Assembly: GCA_902782995.1 (NCBI GenBank)
Contig: CACZPJ010000104.1
Coordinates: forward strand, 1 to 36,720
DNA: 36,720 nucleotides
Direction of reading: 5' to 3'
Origin: an uncultured Lachnospiraceae bacterium
Lineage (GTDB): Bacteria > Bacillota > Clostridia > Lachnospirales > Lachnospiraceae
The translations under genes and the position numbers were made by a program. The notes under the pieces are model-generated. The model did not search any database and was not told where the DNA came from. It worked only from the letters and a program-made list of their open reading frames with translations. Position 1 is the stretch's first letter, and each line of letters opens with the position of its first letter. Positions 1-11,076 of this stretch are shown piece after piece.

Positions 1-262
1 TTCGAACTTCCGAAATTGCAACAAACATTCGCTGTGCACATCTCGAAAATCACAGATTTTCTCGATATACGTGCTTCGCACTATCAAAAGTGGAACAGCT
101 CCGGCAAAAGTCCGAAAAACCTTCGGTTTTCCGGACTCGCGGGCGCGTTCTCATACACTCCAGTCAACTATATCATGCAAGCATTCATAGTTGGCTGGAA
201 TGTATGCTCACTTTTGCCTTCGCGAACATTATATCATACCGGTTCCGGCGGTACAATATTTT
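1..262. repeat. Hairpin-rich intergenic region
   Basis: No convincing gene lies here. The stretch is a chain of inverted repeats. One stem is at 45-51/55-61. A small one, GTGC-TTC-GCAC, is at 71-81. A 12-base-pair stem with one mismatch is at 110-121/125-136. The largest pairs 152-171 with 187-206, about 20 base pairs with one mismatch and one G-T pair. CAAAAGT at 85-91 and GGCAAAAG at 103-110 can each pair with the CTTTTG run near 210-218, which would close the set into one larger fold. The density of stems suggests a structured RNA or a dispersed palindromic intergenic repeat. I cannot name the family. Confidence 0.5.
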
Positions 263-291
263 TTGACAGGCTTACATCCTCTTGCTATACT
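263..291 (+). promoter_or_regulatory. Vegetative promoter of the DUF2752 gene
   Basis: TTGACA at 263-268 and TATACT at 286-291 are separated by exactly 17 bases, one mismatch from the sigma-A consensus. Transcription would start near 298. The leader is only about 26 bases and carries an AGAAGGAT ribosome site at 307-314. Confidence 0.8.
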
Positions 292-323
292 GCTTATAGA
301 AAAACGAGAAGGATGTTAGTAAC

Positions 324-3504
<3,181 letters not shown>

Positions 3505-3582
3505 TTCTATCTGTTCCTCCTATGAAAGAATAGCATGCTACTCTGCCTTGAAAGGCAGAATGCATGCCAGTTATGATTCTTA

Positions 3583-4785
3583 TTATTTTACACGGATCAT
3601 CTGAAGCACATTGCCTAAAGCAACTGCCTTGATCTCGTAATCTGCTTCTGTCATCGGCTCGGTTACGAATCCGATCTCACCGGAAACTCCCTCTGCCTTT
3701 ACAAAGGTAACATCCCCGAAGTTCTCCTTAACGGCTGCTTCACTTGCTGTGGTGCGGACAAAGAAACGGTTAACGGACTGCTTGTAATCAACAAGCTCCA
3801 TCTTCTTAGAGCTCCACTCAACAAAGATATTCTGGTCTAAGTTCTTTGCGATCTCTACCATATCTGCTACGACTGCACTTGCGGTTGGAAGCTTTCCTGC
3901 TCCACTTCCGTAAAACATTGCATCGCCTAATACGTTTCCATGTACAAATACTGCGTTGAATACATCATTGACCGGGAATAACGGATGCTCTGCCGGAAGC
4001 ATATGTGGTGCTACCATTGCACAATAGCTGTCACCGACTTTGCGGCTGGTTGCAAGCAGCTTAATTGCTTTTCCCATTGCCTTTGCATACTTGATATCGG
4101 TTGCGGAGATCCTTGTGATTCCTTCGCAGTGGATCTCATTAAAATCTACCTGTCTTCCGCAGATCAGTGAAGTAAGGATAGCGATCTTACGGCAGGCATC
4201 ATGTCCTTCGATGTCCGCAGTCGGGTCTTTCTCTGCATAACCTTTTGCCTGTGCATCCTTTAACACATCATCAAACTCTAAGCCTTCCTGGCTCATCTTT
4301 GTCATCATGTAGTTTGTTGTTCCGTTTAAGATACCTGTGATCTCTTCGATCTCATCGGCTGTCAGACATTCATTCAGGGAACGGATGATCGGAATACCGC
4401 CGCCAACACTTGCCTCGAACATGAAGTTCACATTCTTCTCTCTTGCGATCGCAAGCAGCTCTGCACCCTTGTCTGCAACCAGTGCCTTATTGGATGTTGT
4501 AACATGCTTTCCTGCCTCTAACATTGCCTTTACAAATGTAAATGCAGGCTCTACACCACCCATGGTCTCTACCACGATAGAAACCTCCGGATCTTCTGCG
4601 ATCGTCTTGTAATCATGTACGATCTTATCCTGGATCGGGTCACCCGGGAACTCTCTTAAGTCTAATACATATTTTACCTCTATTGTATCACCGCAACGCT
4701 TCGCAATGCTGTCACGGTTTGTCTCTAATACCTCTACTACTCCGGAACCGATCGTTCCATATCCCATTACTGCTGCCTTAATCAT
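3583..4785 (-). CDS. hom: Homoserine dehydrogenase
   Basis: Reduces aspartate semialdehyde to homoserine with NAD(P)H, the branch point to threonine and methionine. A Rossmann motif GYGTIGSG is at residues 8-15, SNKALVADKG at 98-107, the substrate-site GILNGTTNYM at 151-160, and Asp196 and Lys200 in GHDACRKIAIL match the known catalytic pair. At 400 residues it lacks the C-terminal ACT domain that makes many Gram-positive enzymes about 430 residues long and threonine-sensitive; it stops just after the core. A separate ACT protein is encoded 53 bases upstream and may take the sensing role (inference). AAGGAG sits ten bases before the ATG. A small hairpin (3542-3559) lies in the 78-base gap to the next gene. 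Confidence 0.96.
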   Translation of the reverse strand: MIKAAVMGYGTIGSGVVEVLETNRDSIAKRCGDTIEVKYVLDLREFPGDPIQDKIVHDYKTIAEDPEVSIVVETMGGVEPAFTFVKAMLEAGKHVTTSNKALVADKGAELLAIAREKNVNFMFEASVGGGIPIIRSLNECLTADEIEEITGILNGTTNYMMTKMSQEGLEFDDVLKDAQAKGYAEKDPTADIEGHDACRKIAILTSLICGRQVDFNEIHCEGITRISATDIKYAKAMGKAIKLLATSRKVGDSYCAMVAPHMLPAEHPLFPVNDVFNAVFVHGNVLGDAMFYGSGAGKLPTASAVVADMVEIAKNLDQNIFVEWSSKKMELVDYKQSVNRFFVRTTASEAAVKENFGDVTFVKAEGVSGEIGFVTEPMTEADYEIKAVALGNVLQMIRVK

Positions 4786-4838
4786 GTTTTAGAAACTCCT
4801 TTCAACTCTAATCCTCTGCTGTCTGTACTTTCTGATTC

Positions 4839-5282
4839 TTATTCTCTGGAAAGTATTTTTACATAATGTATCCCCTCTGTCTCCTCAATCGCATCTACCA
4901 TGATGGCAGGATCTCCTGTCTCCGGAAGAATGTCGATACTGAGTGTCAGTGAAGCAATCCCGTTTACCGGAATGGACTGATGGATCGTAAGAATATTCGC
5001 ATGATACTTTGCGACAATATTCAGTACCACGGACAAAAGTCCCGGTTCATCATCTAACTGTATGACCATCGTAATTGTCTTGCCTTTTACATTATCATGG
5101 AAAGGAAAAATGTCATCCTTATACTTGTAAAAGGAACTTCTGCTGATATCCACCTTTTCGGTAGCTTCCTGAACCGACAGTGCACGACCGGAGTCTAACA
5201 GCCGCTTTGCCTCTATGACCTTTAAAAGGACTTCCGGGACTGCTTTCTCCTTCAGCACATAATACTTGGTATTCTCTGCCAT
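4839..5282 (-). CDS. ACT domain protein, PheB/UPF0735 family
   Basis: A 147-residue protein with an N-terminal helix-turn-helix-like segment (VQEATEKVDISRSSFYKYKD, about residues 37-56) and a C-terminal ACT domain (about 70-145, with DEPGLLSVVLNIVAKYHANI). ACT domains bind small ligands, usually amino acids. The family is often encoded with homoserine dehydrogenase and is usually inferred to regulate amino acid synthesis; its ligand is unknown. I chose the ATG at 5282 because GGAGA precedes it by about five bases; an ATG at 5312 has no ribosome site and would add ten residues. It heads the ACT-hom-ApgM-glpK run. The upstream 100 bases hold a palindrome that may be its operator. Confidence 0.85.
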   Translation of the reverse strand: MAENTKYYVLKEKAVPEVLLKVIEAKRLLDSGRALSVQEATEKVDISRSSFYKYKDDIFPFHDNVKGKTITMVIQLDDEPGLLSVVLNIVAKYHANILTIHQSIPVNGIASLTLSIDILPETGDPAIMVDAIEETEGIHYVKILSRE

Positions 5283-5367
5283 AGTCTCCTCATTTCTGTG
5301 CACCTTCTGCACATAACGATCTGCATTCAGTGTATGTCACACAAATACAACTGTGCTCATGGCAAAG

Positions 5368-5396
5368 ATAATAACACACATTGCGTAGTGACGCAA
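5368..5396 (-). promoter_or_regulatory. Candidate promoter and palindromic operator for the ACT-hom operon
   Basis: On the minus strand TTGCGT (5396-5391) and TATTAT (5373-5368) are 17 bases apart. The -35 hexamer is one arm of the perfect palindrome TTGCGTAGTGACGCAA at 5381-5396, so a dimeric repressor bound there would block the promoter. Both elements are short and the promoter is not consensus. Confidence 0.4.
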
Positions 5397-5447
5397 CCCC
5401 TTTTTACCGGATTATGGGATCTTAAGAATCTTCAACAGATTAAAAAA

Positions 5448-5569
5448 GAAAAATATACAAATATGTTCCGCAGATAAAAGTTTGCTTCACATTATTTGTA
5501 TATTTTTCCTCCTCAGATCTTCTCAATGAAAAAATGTCCAAAATACGTTCCACATAGTTTGTACATTTT
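5448..5569. repeat. Two related AT-rich inverted repeats
   Basis: The gap 5283-5613 has no gene. A perfect 16-base inverted repeat pairs 5448-5463 with 5493-5508 around a 29-base loop. A second, with one mismatch in 12, pairs 5531-5542 with 5558-5569 around 15 bases. The left arms are alike (AAAAATATACAAATAT and AAAAATGTCCAAAATAC), and both are followed by GTTCC. The second repeat, read on the minus strand, is followed by a T run and may be a weak terminator for the TPM gene; the first is also followed by T-rich DNA. They could be duplicated terminators or paired binding sites for one regulator. Confidence 0.6.
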
Positions 5570-5613
5570 GCCATCTATATTTTATAACACCCTGATTTTT
5601 AGAAGTATGACGC

Positions 5614-6438
5614 CTACAGCTTCCTGCCTCCGCCGCCGTAGCTGCGTCCGCCTGCTCCGGTATGTACGGTTGACTGGCTGCCTCCGCCGCTTGATGGCGG
5701 ATTCTCCGGGATATGGTGGTGGGTTACGATTTCATTGACAAAGTGATCTTCCTTTTTCGTCAGGGAAAGCTTTCCATTTGCATGATAATCGTACTTATAG
5801 GTTCCCCATTTCAGACGGTACTTTCCTACTACTACCGAAAATGTGATTCCACCTGCCACACAGGCAAGTACGACTGCGATCAGTACCTCATACCATTCTA
5901 GCTTTTTTGGCTCCTGATACTTTGAAACCTCTCCCGTGTCGGAATCATAGTTGTACTGATCTGACGGGATTCCATCGGAATAATAATCGTATGTAGCATC
6001 TAACATGGCTTCAAAACAGCCTGCATAATCCTCATCGGCTGCGTATTCATAGCCGTCATCTAATACGTTATCGATCCGTTCATCGGTCATATAGCGTGTC
6101 ACAATGCCGGTCGTAGATACATACATCTCCCCATTATCAAGATCAATGATATAGGAGATTCCATCGTCCCTGGAGAGATGATCGTCTAAGAATGCCTCGT
6201 TATAGGATTGTGTTGTCTCTCCCCCGGCATCATCCGTCGTTACAACAAAGACCTCCCAGCCGGACTCTTTTTCCATCTTATCCACAAGCTGACCAATGCT
6301 GTCTATCTCAGAGTCGGATAACAGCAGGGCATTGTCGTACACATGGCTTGTTCCCTCCGCCATACAAGGGATGGCAAATAAAAATGTCAGTAAACATGCG
6401 GTAAGCACAGCCGCTTTTTGTCTTATCTTTCTTGTCAT
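5614..6438 (-). CDS. TPM-domain membrane protein (YdjH/YgcG-like)
   Basis: A 274-residue exported membrane protein. Residues 1-27 are a signal peptide ending in CMA. A TPM domain (about 32-160: HVYDNALLLSDSEIDSI, GWEVFVVTTDDAGG, DNGEMYVSTTGIVT) faces outward. One membrane segment is at about 183-205, followed by a cytoplasmic tail ending in a glycine-rich GGRSYGGGGRKL. TPM domains have been linked to phosphatase activity and photosystem repair in plants; the bacterial role is unsettled. Bacillus subtilis YdjH has the same layout and works with YdjG and the SPFH protein YdjI. The ATG overlaps the stop of the YdjG-like gene by four bases (ATGA), with GGAGGA eight bases ahead, so the two are translationally coupled. 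It is the last gene of the module. Confidence 0.88.
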   Translation of the reverse strand: MTRKIRQKAAVLTACLLTFLFAIPCMAEGTSHVYDNALLLSDSEIDSIGQLVDKMEKESGWEVFVVTTDDAGGETTQSYNEAFLDDHLSRDDGISYIIDLDNGEMYVSTTGIVTRYMTDERIDNVLDDGYEYAADEDYAGCFEAMLDATYDYYSDGIPSDQYNYDSDTGEVSKYQEPKKLEWYEVLIAVVLACVAGGITFSVVVGKYRLKWGTYKYDYHANGKLSLTKKEDHFVNEIVTHHHIPENPPSSGGGSQSTVHTGAGGRSYGGGGRKL

Positions 6439-7556
6439 AGCAGAAATCCTCCAATCAACGCAAGTACAAGCACAACTGCGCTCACAATACCACTCAGTAA
6501 CCCAAGCTTCTTATAATCAATCGGGAGTTCTCCACAGACCTTTCCGGTCTGACCGTTCATCGAATAGTAAAAGATCTTTCCATTTTTCGCACGATAGGTA
6601 ACCGTCCATACCGGAAGCAGTACATAATTCCAGAGATCCTGCTTCGTATGGAAATGACTGTTTTTAACCGTTACACTACCATATCCGTCTACGCTTTCCC
6701 GCATCAGGTTCTTTGCATATCCCTGCATCTCCTGTTCTGCCTGTGCCTTATACTTTTCCTTTTCAATGTCACGTTTCTCTGCCTGAAATCCGGACAGATA
6801 ACCGATCGTGAAGTCTTTCATCTTATCAAACTGATACGGCAGTACACCCTCTATCAGTGTCTTATTTGCCTTCTGTAAGGCATCCATTGCCAGATGATTC
6901 AGATCTACGGTTCCTTCCCGCTCAATGCTGTAGATCTTCGTCTCGGTATATTCTTCCTCTCCGGATACCCAGACACGCGTCTTTTTCGCCTCTGCCTCTA
7001 AGTTTCCCTCCAGCGAAACATCATAGAGCCAGTATGGGAAATAGACACCTGTCATCTTCTCGATCTGCTTCTTCTGGAAAAAGAAGCGTGGAATAAACTT
7101 CTTTTTGCCGACATAATCTAAAAACTTCTTCTCTGCCTCCTTGCGGTCGATCTCGAAAGGAATGATCTTATCCGGCAAAAATTCACCGGATACCCTTCCG
7201 CCTAAGACAACCGGATTATGACAATAATAACAGAAGGTTGCCGCTGTTGTCTCATCGGTTACGATCTGTGCACCGCAGCTTGGACAGGTATAGATCACTG
7301 CTTCCTGCTCCTGACCGGATGCTTCTTGCCCGCTTTCTGCGTCAGATGCATTTGACGCATCCTGCCCTCCGGCATTCTCCTGTCCATCCTCACTTTGCTT
7401 TGCTTCGCTTTGTTCCGGTGCAGTTGCCGGCTGCATTGCATCAAGCTCCTCCTGTGAAAACAGGGAAAAGCAGTATTCACATTTATACTTTCCACTGGAT
7501 GGGTCAAAGATCAGTTCTCCATCACAGTTTGGACATTTCAGACTAATGACTGCCAC
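6435..7556 (-). CDS. Double zinc-ribbon membrane protein (YdjG-like)
   Basis: A 373-residue protein with two N-terminal zinc ribbons: CPNC...CEYC in the first 30 residues and CPSC...CYYC at about residues 90-112. A Gln/Glu/Ser/Ala-rich linker separates them. The middle holds a conserved domain with FIPRFFFQKKQIEKMTGVYFPYW and LLPVWTVTY, and the extreme C-terminus is one membrane segment (about 352-373). This is the architecture of Bacillus YdjG. I place the start at GTG 7556: GGAGG at 7565-7569 lies eight bases before it, whereas a GTG at 7571 overlaps that ribosome site. The protein likely anchors SPFH assemblies to the membrane, inferred from YdjG. The zinc ribbons are intact. Confidence 0.85.
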   Translation of the reverse strand: MAVISLKCPNCDGELIFDPSSGKYKCEYCFSLFSQEELDAMQPATAPEQSEAKQSEDGQENAGGQDASNASDAESGQEASGQEQEAVIYTCPSCGAQIVTDETTAATFCYYCHNPVVLGGRVSGEFLPDKIIPFEIDRKEAEKKFLDYVGKKKFIPRFFFQKKQIEKMTGVYFPYWLYDVSLEGNLEAEAKKTRVWVSGEEEYTETKIYSIEREGTVDLNHLAMDALQKANKTLIEGVLPYQFDKMKDFTIGYLSGFQAEKRDIEKEKYKAQAEQEMQGYAKNLMRESVDGYGSVTVKNSHFHTKQDLWNYVLLPVWTVTYRAKNGKIFYYSMNGQTGKVCGELPIDYKKLGLLSGIVSAVVLVLALIGGFLL

Positions 7557-7603
7557 CTTTTCTACCTCCACCTATTCTGTATGATTATCCACGGCACCTT
7601 CTG

Positions 7604-8884
7604 TTATGGGCGCGCTTTTCCACAATTACCGCAGAATTTTCCGCTGTTTGTGGTTCCGCATTCACATGTCCACTCCTTTGCAGGTGCAGGCTTTCCACAT
7701 TCACTACAGAACTTTCCGGTGTTTACAGTTCCACATTCACATGTCCAGCTCTCTGCCGGTGCAGGCTTTGCCTTTCCACATTCGCTGCAGAACTTTCCGG
7801 TATTCACTGCGCCGCATTCACACGTCCAGCCATCTGCCGCCGGTGTAACTGCCTGTGCACTCTGAGCGTTCTGTGCTGTCTGTGCATTCTGCTGCATCTG
7901 CATCTGTGCAAGATTGACCTGGGATGCATTTCCCATCATCGCACCGGATGCCTGCATGCCAACACCCATGCCCATAAAGCCTGCCATGCTGCCATTGGCA
8001 TTCGAACCTGCTGCTTCAAGTCCTCTTGCCATTGCACCCTGTACATAACCCTCACGTACGGTCGGATCACCTAACATTGCGCCCTGATTCCGCATATTGA
8101 TGAGCTTCGTGGACTCTTCATCATAAGAGATGCTTGCAATACCGACTGCCTGCACCTCCATACCACGCATCTGGTTCCAGTCCTCGTCTAAGGTCTGTGC
8201 CATGTACTTCGAAAGCTCTCTTCCCTTTGACGGTACATAGGAGATACGGATTCCGTCTGCGGATAACTGGTTGATCGAGGTCTGTAATGCCTCTAAGAAC
8301 TCTGACAAATACTGTTCATTGATGTCCGTAATCTCTACGCGGTCTTTGTTTCTCGGAATCGCTTCTGCATAAAAACGTACCGGATCTACGATCTTAATCG
8401 AATAGGTTCCATGTGCACGTAAAAACAGCTCTGCATTGTAGAAGTTATCAAAGTAATTGATCGGGTTACGTGTACCAAACTTGATTCCCTTGATCTCCTG
8501 TAAGTTAATATAGAATACCTTCTGTGCGGTCGGTGTCTGTCCGCCGAACTTGATACGGGAGAAGGATTCCTTTAAGGTATCCTTTAACTGTCCGTTAAAC
8601 ATGGATGGAAGGGAAGAATTATCTACCTTGTAGTAACCCGGTTCTGCGGTATAATCAACGATCTTGCCACCATCGACTAACATCATAAACTGATTGTCAT
8701 ATACATGGATCACCGAACCATTCGATACGGTATCCGGTGTACCCTTGGTATTCTGCCCCCGGCGGATCAATACACCGCTTGTAAATACGGTCTGATCCCC
8801 CATATCGTCCGGTTCATAAACCTCTAACCACTGATCTGCCAATGATCCCTTGACTGCCTCTGCTACTGCTCTGATTAATCCCAT
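7604..8884 (-). CDS. SPFH-domain protein with three C-terminal zinc ribbons (YdjI-like)
   Basis: A 426-residue protein. Residues about 20-270 form an SPFH/virion-core-like domain (VFTSGVLIRRGQNT, FYINLQEIKGIKFGT, VEITDINEQYLSEFLEAL). A Met/Gly/Ala/Gln-rich flexible stretch (about 295-350) follows. Then come three near-identical zinc ribbons at 353-371, 380-398 and 405-423, each W-T-C-x-C-G...G-K-F-C-x-x-C-G-K. Bacillus YdjI has an SPFH core and a C-terminal zinc-binding tail and recruits PspA to the membrane with YdjG and YdjH. The triplication is unusual and looks like recent tandem duplication, as the DNA is also repetitive at 7618-7830. GGAGGT precedes the ATG by six bases. It lies between the Tim44-like and YdjG-like genes. 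Confidence 0.9.
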   Translation of the reverse strand: MGLIRAVAEAVKGSLADQWLEVYEPDDMGDQTVFTSGVLIRRGQNTKGTPDTVSNGSVIHVYDNQFMMLVDGGKIVDYTAEPGYYKVDNSSLPSMFNGQLKDTLKESFSRIKFGGQTPTAQKVFYINLQEIKGIKFGTRNPINYFDNFYNAELFLRAHGTYSIKIVDPVRFYAEAIPRNKDRVEITDINEQYLSEFLEALQTSINQLSADGIRISYVPSKGRELSKYMAQTLDEDWNQMRGMEVQAVGIASISYDEESTKLINMRNQGAMLGDPTVREGYVQGAMARGLEAAGSNANGSMAGFMGMGVGMQASGAMMGNASQVNLAQMQMQQNAQTAQNAQSAQAVTPAADGWTCECGAVNTGKFCSECGKAKPAPAESWTCECGTVNTGKFCSECGKPAPAKEWTCECGTTNSGKFCGNCGKARP

Positions 8885-8934
8885 AACTTACCTCCTGTTT
8901 GTTTGCTTTTCTTCGTTACACATTGTTATCTGCA

Positions 8935-9693
8935 TCAGACATGCTGATAATCTACTTCATAAAAATGATGGAACTTCCACACCTGCGTATTGACCGGCAC
9001 AACACTGCTGCCGCAGTATTCACAGAACTTTACCCCAAGCCTTGTGACCGGTGCTCCGCAATTCGGGCAGGTCACGCCCATGGACTTATCCATATTTGCA
9101 AGTCCTGCATCCTGTATGTACATCAGCTCGGTATTGTACTTGGTCTGCTGCGGAAATGCCTTTTCGCCTTCGATGATCTTTCCGTCCTGTTCCTTATAAT
9201 GTACATGCTCGACTGCGCTTTGTAAGGTGATGATGCATCTGCCCTGCTTCTTTTCATATTTCGCAATCTCTGTCTGATGGATCCGGACTGCCTGATAGAC
9301 CTCACGGATATGCTCGGTCTGATTCTCCATGATCCGGTTTTCAATCTCGTTTTCTAAATCCTCGCTTCCTTCCTGTAAGCGCGAAAGATCCGATACGGTA
9401 ATGGCTGCAAATGCCGATTCTAAGAGATTCTCCGCCTTGTTGCGGAACTCTACCCAGTTAAACTCCGGGAAGTCCTTTTGTATCTGCGGTTCTAAGATCC
9501 TCGTCATGCCCGATACGGTCTTAGGTGTTTTTGCAAGCTCCTGCTGCTGCATTTTTACACCCTCAACGAGTGATCTTGTACCAAAAAGGTTATTCGCCAC
9601 TTCTTCTGTTTTCTTCTTGATCATTGCAACCAGAACGAGAAGGACGATCGCAAGCCCAACCAGAATCAGTGGTATAATGATCCAGCTTTTCAT
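8935..9693 (-). CDS. Tim44-like membrane protein with C-terminal zinc ribbon
   Basis: A 252-residue protein with one N-terminal membrane segment (residues 4-24), a short charged linker, a Tim44-like alpha/beta domain (about 62-200, with DFPEFNWVEFRNKAENLLESAF) and a zinc ribbon at 209-227 (CPNC...CEYC). Tim44-like domains bind membranes or partner proteins. The ribbon matches the style of the two zinc-ribbon proteins encoded next, which suggests all four products form one membrane-bound assembly, this one taking the place that pspA has in Bacillus (inference). GAGAGGAG precedes the ATG by about nine bases, and prfB ends six bases upstream, so the module may be transcribed from the prfB side. 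Confidence 0.8.
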   Translation of the reverse strand: MKSWIIIPLILVGLAIVLLVLVAMIKKKTEEVANNLFGTRSLVEGVKMQQQELAKTPKTVSGMTRILEPQIQKDFPEFNWVEFRNKAENLLESAFAAITVSDLSRLQEGSEDLENEIENRIMENQTEHIREVYQAVRIHQTEIAKYEKKQGRCIITLQSAVEHVHYKEQDGKIIEGEKAFPQQTKYNTELMYIQDAGLANMDKSMGVTCPNCGAPVTRLGVKFCEYCGSSVVPVNTQVWKFHHFYEVDYQHV

Positions 9694-9699
9694 AATGGT

Positions 9700-10830
9700 T
9701 TACTCCTCTCCCATATTCTTCGGGCATCCTAAGGAACACCATTTCAGATATGCGTTGATGAAAAGATCGATGCTTCCATCCATTACACTGTCTACATTTC
9801 CGGTTTCCGCTCCTGTCCTGTGATCCTTCACCATCGTATATGGCTGCATGACATAAGAACGGATCTGGTTACCCCAGCCGATCTCTGAGACTTCTCCACG
9901 GATGCCTGCCGCCTTGTTGGCATTCTCCTGCTGCTTCAATAAGAACAGCTTTGCCTTTAACATCTGCATTGCCTTATCCTTATTCATATGCTGGGAACGC
10001 TCATTCTGACAGGTTACCACGATTCCGGTCGGATAGTGTGTGATACGGATCGCAGAGGAGGTCTTGTTGATATGCTGTCCACCTGCTCCACTTGAACGAT
10101 AGGTGTCGATACGGATATCCTCATCCTTTACCTCAATGTCAATATCCTCTTCAATATCCGGCATTACATCACAGGAAACGAATGAGGTCTGTCTTTTTCC
10201 TGCTGCATTAAACGGTGAAATACGAACCAGACGATGTACCCCATGTTCGGACTTTAAGTAACCATATGCATTCTCACCGTTTACCTGGAAAGTGATCGAC
10301 TTGATCCCTGCTTCATCCCCGTCTAAGGAGTCTAAGACTTCCACAGAGAATCCCTTATCTGCCGCCCATCTCGTATACATCCGGTACAGCATCGATGCCC
10401 AGTCACAGGACTCCGTTCCACCCGCTCCGGCATGCAGGGAAACGATTGCATTGTCTCCATCATATTCACCGGACAGTAGTGTCTTGATACGGATCTTCTC
10501 ATATGCCGCATCATACTCTGCTACTTCCTGTTCAACTTCTGCAACAATCTCCGGATCATTTTCCTCGTCTCCCATCTCGATCAGGGTTGCGATGTCCTCT
10601 AACTTCTGCTCTAAGTTCCGGCAGGTCTCTACATCATCCTTATAACCCTTTAACTCCTTCATCTTGCGCTGGGAAACCTCCGGGTCATCCCAGAAGTCCG
10701 GTGCTTCCATCTCACGCTCGATCTCTTCGATCTTACGTGTCTTATTTTCCAGATCCAGTGCTCCCTTCACTTCAAGAAGCGGCTCTTTGTAAGTTCCTAA
10801 CTTCAGTCGATACTGGTCTAACTCTATCAC
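9700..10830 (-). CDS. prfB: Peptide chain release factor 2, no frameshift
   Basis: Recognises UGA and UAA stop codons and triggers peptide release. The 376-residue protein carries the SPF anticodon-like tripeptide in RISPFNAAGK and the catalytic GGQ in SSGAGGQHINK. Many bacterial prfB genes need a programmed +1 frameshift at CTTTGA near codon 25. Here the equivalent segment (EVKGALDLENK, about residues 20-30) is read straight through with no stop, so autoregulation by frameshifting is absent. The start is GTG 10830 with a weak GCAGG site; no other start fits. The small membrane-protein gene ends 20 bases upstream, so it is probably cotranscribed and may be translated by coupling. Confidence 0.96.
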   Translation of the reverse strand: MIELDQYRLKLGTYKEPLLEVKGALDLENKTRKIEEIEREMEAPDFWDDPEVSQRKMKELKGYKDDVETCRNLEQKLEDIATLIEMGDEENDPEIVAEVEQEVAEYDAAYEKIRIKTLLSGEYDGDNAIVSLHAGAGGTESCDWASMLYRMYTRWAADKGFSVEVLDSLDGDEAGIKSITFQVNGENAYGYLKSEHGVHRLVRISPFNAAGKRQTSFVSCDVMPDIEEDIDIEVKDEDIRIDTYRSSGAGGQHINKTSSAIRITHYPTGIVVTCQNERSQHMNKDKAMQMLKAKLFLLKQQENANKAAGIRGEVSEIGWGNQIRSYVMQPYTMVKDHRTGAETGNVDSVMDGSIDLFINAYLKWCSLGCPKNMGEE

Positions 10831-10850
10831 TCTTTTTACCTGCTTTCTAA

Positions 10851-11027
10851 TTATTCTGTCTGCTCTGTCACGATCTGCGTGCTGTCTGCCGCAGCCTTTT
10901 TGTCATCTTCCTGTGCCCGCTTAAACATCCCGATCAATACAACAATGGTAACTGCTAAGAGTGCAAATGCCACTACATACCTTTTTATCAGTTCCTGTTT
11001 TTCTGCCTTTGTCATTTTATGTTCCAT
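10851..11027 (-). CDS. Small single-span membrane protein, unknown function
   Basis: A 58-residue protein: a charged N-terminus (MTKAEKQELIKRY), one membrane segment (about residues 18-35) and an acidic, Ser/Thr-rich tail (QEDDKKAAADSTQIVTEQTE). I choose ATG 11027 because GGAG lies six bases before it; a longer frame to 11102 would run into the VanZ-like gene and lacks a ribosome site. I do not recognise a family. It sits between the VanZ-like gene and prfB in the same operon. Confidence 0.6.
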   Translation of the reverse strand: MEHKMTKAEKQELIKRYVVAFALLAVTIVVLIGMFKRAQEDDKKAAADSTQIVTEQTE

Positions 11028-11076
11028 TTCAATCTCCATTCCTGCGCTGCCTTTTGCACAAATCCTGCGTGTCTTC

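Noticed and set aside
3542..3559. Terminator between hom and the ApgM-like gene
   Set aside because: The 7-base-pair hairpin has no T run on the minus strand, so transcription should continue.
5283..5447. T-box or threonine leader attenuator before the ACT-hom operon
   Set aside because: No T-box core sequence and no small reading frame rich in Thr or Ile codons was seen.
10750..10830. Programmed frameshift in prfB
   Set aside because: No CTTTGA site or internal stop exists; the frame is continuous from the GTG start.
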